Assembly (NCBI RefSeq): GCF_946478925.1
Contig: NZ_CAMLDP010000057.1
Coordinates: 1-13,179 of the forward strand
Direction: 5' to 3'
Source: an uncultured Nitrososphaera sp.
Lineage (GTDB): Archaea; Thermoproteota; Nitrososphaeria; Nitrososphaerales; Nitrososphaeraceae
DNA: 13,179 nucleotides
Program-made: the position numbers and the translations under genes
Part shown: one piece after another, positions 13,079 to 13,179 of the stretch
How positions within the stretch are numbered: position 1 is the stretch's first letter
Layout of the letters: the number at the start of each line of letters is the position of its first letter
The notes under the pieces: generated by a model
Told to the model about the DNA's origin: nothing
The model's input: only the letters and a program-made list of their open reading frames with translations
The model's database searches: none

Positions 13079-13179
13079 TTACGCGCCGACCTCCTCTTTG
13101 TACTGACGAATGTGCTTGCAGTCCTCGCCCTTGAACCTGCGCCTTGTGAGATAGTCCATGCAGGTGCAGGTTATAGTAC
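13079..13179 (-). CDS. C-terminal end of a SWIM zinc-finger protein (partial)
   Basis: The 33 visible residues, cut at the right edge, contain C-T-C at fragment positions 4-6 and C20-K-H22, giving C-x-C-x13-C-x-H, the SWIM zinc-finger signature. SWIM domains occur in MuDR-type transposases, SNF2 helicases and in small archaeal and bacterial proteins, binding DNA or proteins. The basic stretch between (LTRRRFKGEDCKHIRQYK) suits nucleic-acid binding. The stop abuts the next ATG. The upstream part outside this window would decide the protein's role. Confidence 0.65.
   Translation of the reverse strand, partial: TITCTCMDYLTRRRFKGEDCKHIRQYKEEVGA

Noticed and set aside
1..13179. CRISPR array, rRNA, insertion sequence ends or attachment sites
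   Set aside because: No regularly spaced direct repeats, rRNA blocks, terminal inverted repeats with a transposase, or tRNA-end duplications were seen.

Overview
The window looks like part of a compact archaeal mobile element (virus, provirus or large plasmid), most likely of an ammonia-oxidising soil archaeon of the Nitrososphaera type. This is inference. The reasons are: (i) a secreted polysaccharide deacetylase with a start and Ig-like repeats (DxxGNQxW) of the kind abundant in Nitrososphaeria; (ii) archaeal Shine-Dalgarno sites of the GGTGA/GGAGG type; (iii) an RFC-type clamp-loader ATPase and an ATP-dependent DNA ligase; (iv) many tiny, mostly unknown, cysteine-rich zinc-binding proteins packed with 1-46 nt overlaps. 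No capsid, terminase, integrase, polymerase, tRNA, rRNA or CRISPR is visible, so the type of element cannot be fixed from this window.

Layout. Positions 1-161 are an AT-rich non-coding region with a perfect inverted repeat and short direct repeats. It drives two small overlapping + strand genes (162-630), both cysteine-rich and visibly more AT-rich than the rest. Everything else (605-13179) is one long minus-strand array, read from right to left and converging tail-to-tail with the + strand pair at 605-630. In reading order it holds: the end of a SWIM zinc-finger protein, a small Cys-rich protein, a PAPS-reductase-like PP-loop enzyme, a C2H2 finger, a 90-aa unknown, a leader region (11181-11344), a Ku-like protein, a zinc-ribbon protein, three small proteins, a minimal ATP-dependent DNA ligase, a secreted polysaccharide deacetylase, a second leader region (5969-6091), a DUF4314 protein, a zinc protein, a 274-aa KOW/SH3-like protein, a 966-aa RFC-like ATPase with a very long extension, and four small proteins including a winged-helix zinc-ribbon regulator candidate.

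How the genes may work together. The best candidate for something new is the pairing of a divergent Ku-like protein with an ATP-dependent ligase in one transcription unit, which suggests an element-borne end-joining or genome-circularisation system. The two longest intergenic gaps of the array carry related leader elements. They share a 14-nt identical block and a GGUUCC/GGAAYC helix whose one base difference keeps pairing, plus a similar A-rich tail into the start codon. Six genes share a nearly identical SD-to-third-codon module (GGTG-A-rich-ATGGGAAT), and two adjacent genes share another (GGAGG-CGGCGCGTAA-ATG). Functions of the small genes are unknown and are described only by what is visible.
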